From Candidatus Bathyarchaeota archaeon (GTDB taxonomy: Archaea; Thermoproteota; Bathyarchaeia; Bathyarchaeales; UBA233), in NCBI GenBank assembly GCA_003661945.1, contig QMXC01000074.1, forward strand, positions 1-6,113: a DNA stretch of 6,113 bases. The letters are read 5' to 3'. Shown one piece after another: positions 5,811-6,113 of this stretch (within the stretch, counting starts at the first letter, position 1; the number at the start of each line of letters is the position of its first letter). Made by a program: the position numbers and the translations under genes. The notes under the pieces are model-generated. The model saw only the letters and a list, made by a program, of their open reading frames with translations. It did no database searches and had not been told where the DNA came from.

Positions 5811-6113
5811 TTAAGGGTAGCTGTTTCCGAAGTTTTTGCATATAAGCACCAGATCTCTCATGTTGATTTTGTTGTCTTTGTTTATGTCTGCCTCCGGGTT
5901 CCATCTTGAGTCTCCTAGATAAGAGCCGAAAGCTAACGCTATTATGGATAGGTCTCTCATGTCCACTTTCCCATCTACATTTATGTCTCCAGTTAAGGCG
6001 CTAACCAGTATTATGTCGCTTCCCTCGAAGAATGTTCCACTATACAATTCTCCAGTTAACGTCAAAGTCACATTGCCAAAAACAACGCCAGAAGAAAGAA
6101 TATAGCTAGAGAC
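5811..6113 (-). CDS. C-terminal end of a secreted dockerin-domain protein, 5' end beyond the window
   Basis: The minus-strand frame is open from the window edge (6113) to a TAA at 5811-5813, giving 100 residues. The GTG at 6069-6071 is internal; 14 in-frame residues lie before it. The first 40 residues ('GNVTLTLTGELYSGTFF' and on) look like the last strands of an extracellular beta-sandwich. A full type I dockerin follows, with two calcium loops: Asp43, Asn45, Asp47, Asp51, Asp54 in 'DINVDGKVDMRD', and Asp76, Asn78, Asp80, Asn84, Asp87 in 'DINKDNKINMRD'. The second loop has Asn where Gly is usual at position 6. Dockerins bind cohesins to assemble surface or secreted complexes; in archaea the partners are mostly unknown. 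The linker 'DSRWNPEADIN' is like those in Bathyarchaeia proteins. The catalytic or binding part lies outside the window, so the overall function is unknown. Confidence 0.85.
   Translation of the reverse strand, partial: VSSYILSSGVVFGNVTLTLTGELYSGTFFEGSDIILVSALTGDINVDGKVDMRDLSIIALAFGSYLGDSRWNPEADINKDNKINMRDLVLICKNFGNSYP
5854..5986 (-). repeat. Internal duplication coding for the two dockerin calcium loops
   Basis: Two related 34-base copies, 5854-5887 and 5953-5986, are 99 bases (33 codons) apart. Both begin TCTCTCATGT and end TTTATGTC on the plus strand, with differences mainly in the middle. They code for the two F-hand loops ending in 'MRDL', so this is the normal dockerin duplication rather than a mobile or regulatory repeat. 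Confidence 0.7.

Overview
This 6.1 kb window reads as archaeal, most likely from a Bathyarchaeia-type (Ca. Bathyarchaeota) genome or a close relative. The evidence is a HerA / Mre11 / Rad50 DNA end-processing cluster, a small archaeal DUF2095-type protein, and a secreted protein ending in a dockerin whose linker has the 'RWNPEADIN' wording I associate with Bathyarchaeia. The lineage call is inference from protein style, not from a marker gene.

Positions 1-5258 hold one tight plus-strand operon. It has a 5'-truncated HerA-like hexameric ATPase (1-1326, already in frame at base 1), Mre11 nuclease (1334-2542), Rad50 with a CPYC zinc hook (2539-4614), and a pol-beta-fold nucleotidyltransferase (4611-5258). 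The gaps are +7 bp, a 4-bp ATGA overlap and a 4-bp GTGA overlap, so the genes are probably co-transcribed and translationally coupled. Rad50 and Mre11 should form the break-sensing and end-processing complex, and HerA is the usual translocase partner in end resection. The fourth position, where many thermophilic archaea carry the nuclease NurA, is taken here by the nucleotidyltransferase. NurA is not visible in this window.

Positions 5259-5392 are intergenic. They contain a pyrimidine/T-rich tract that could end the operon, A+T-rich promoter candidates, and a small perfect palindrome. A stand-alone DUF2095-type gene (5393-5752, plus) follows. It converges with the 3' end of a minus-strand gene (5811-6113, cut by the window edge) that encodes the end of an extracellular beta-type domain and a complete two-loop type I dockerin.

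The points most worth checking are the nucleotidyltransferase built into the repair operon, the Asn-to-Ser change in the Mre11 'GNHD' metal-binding motif, the divergent motifs of the HerA protein, and the short Rad50 arms with an altered D-loop. There is no sign of mobile elements, CRISPR arrays, tRNA or rRNA genes.
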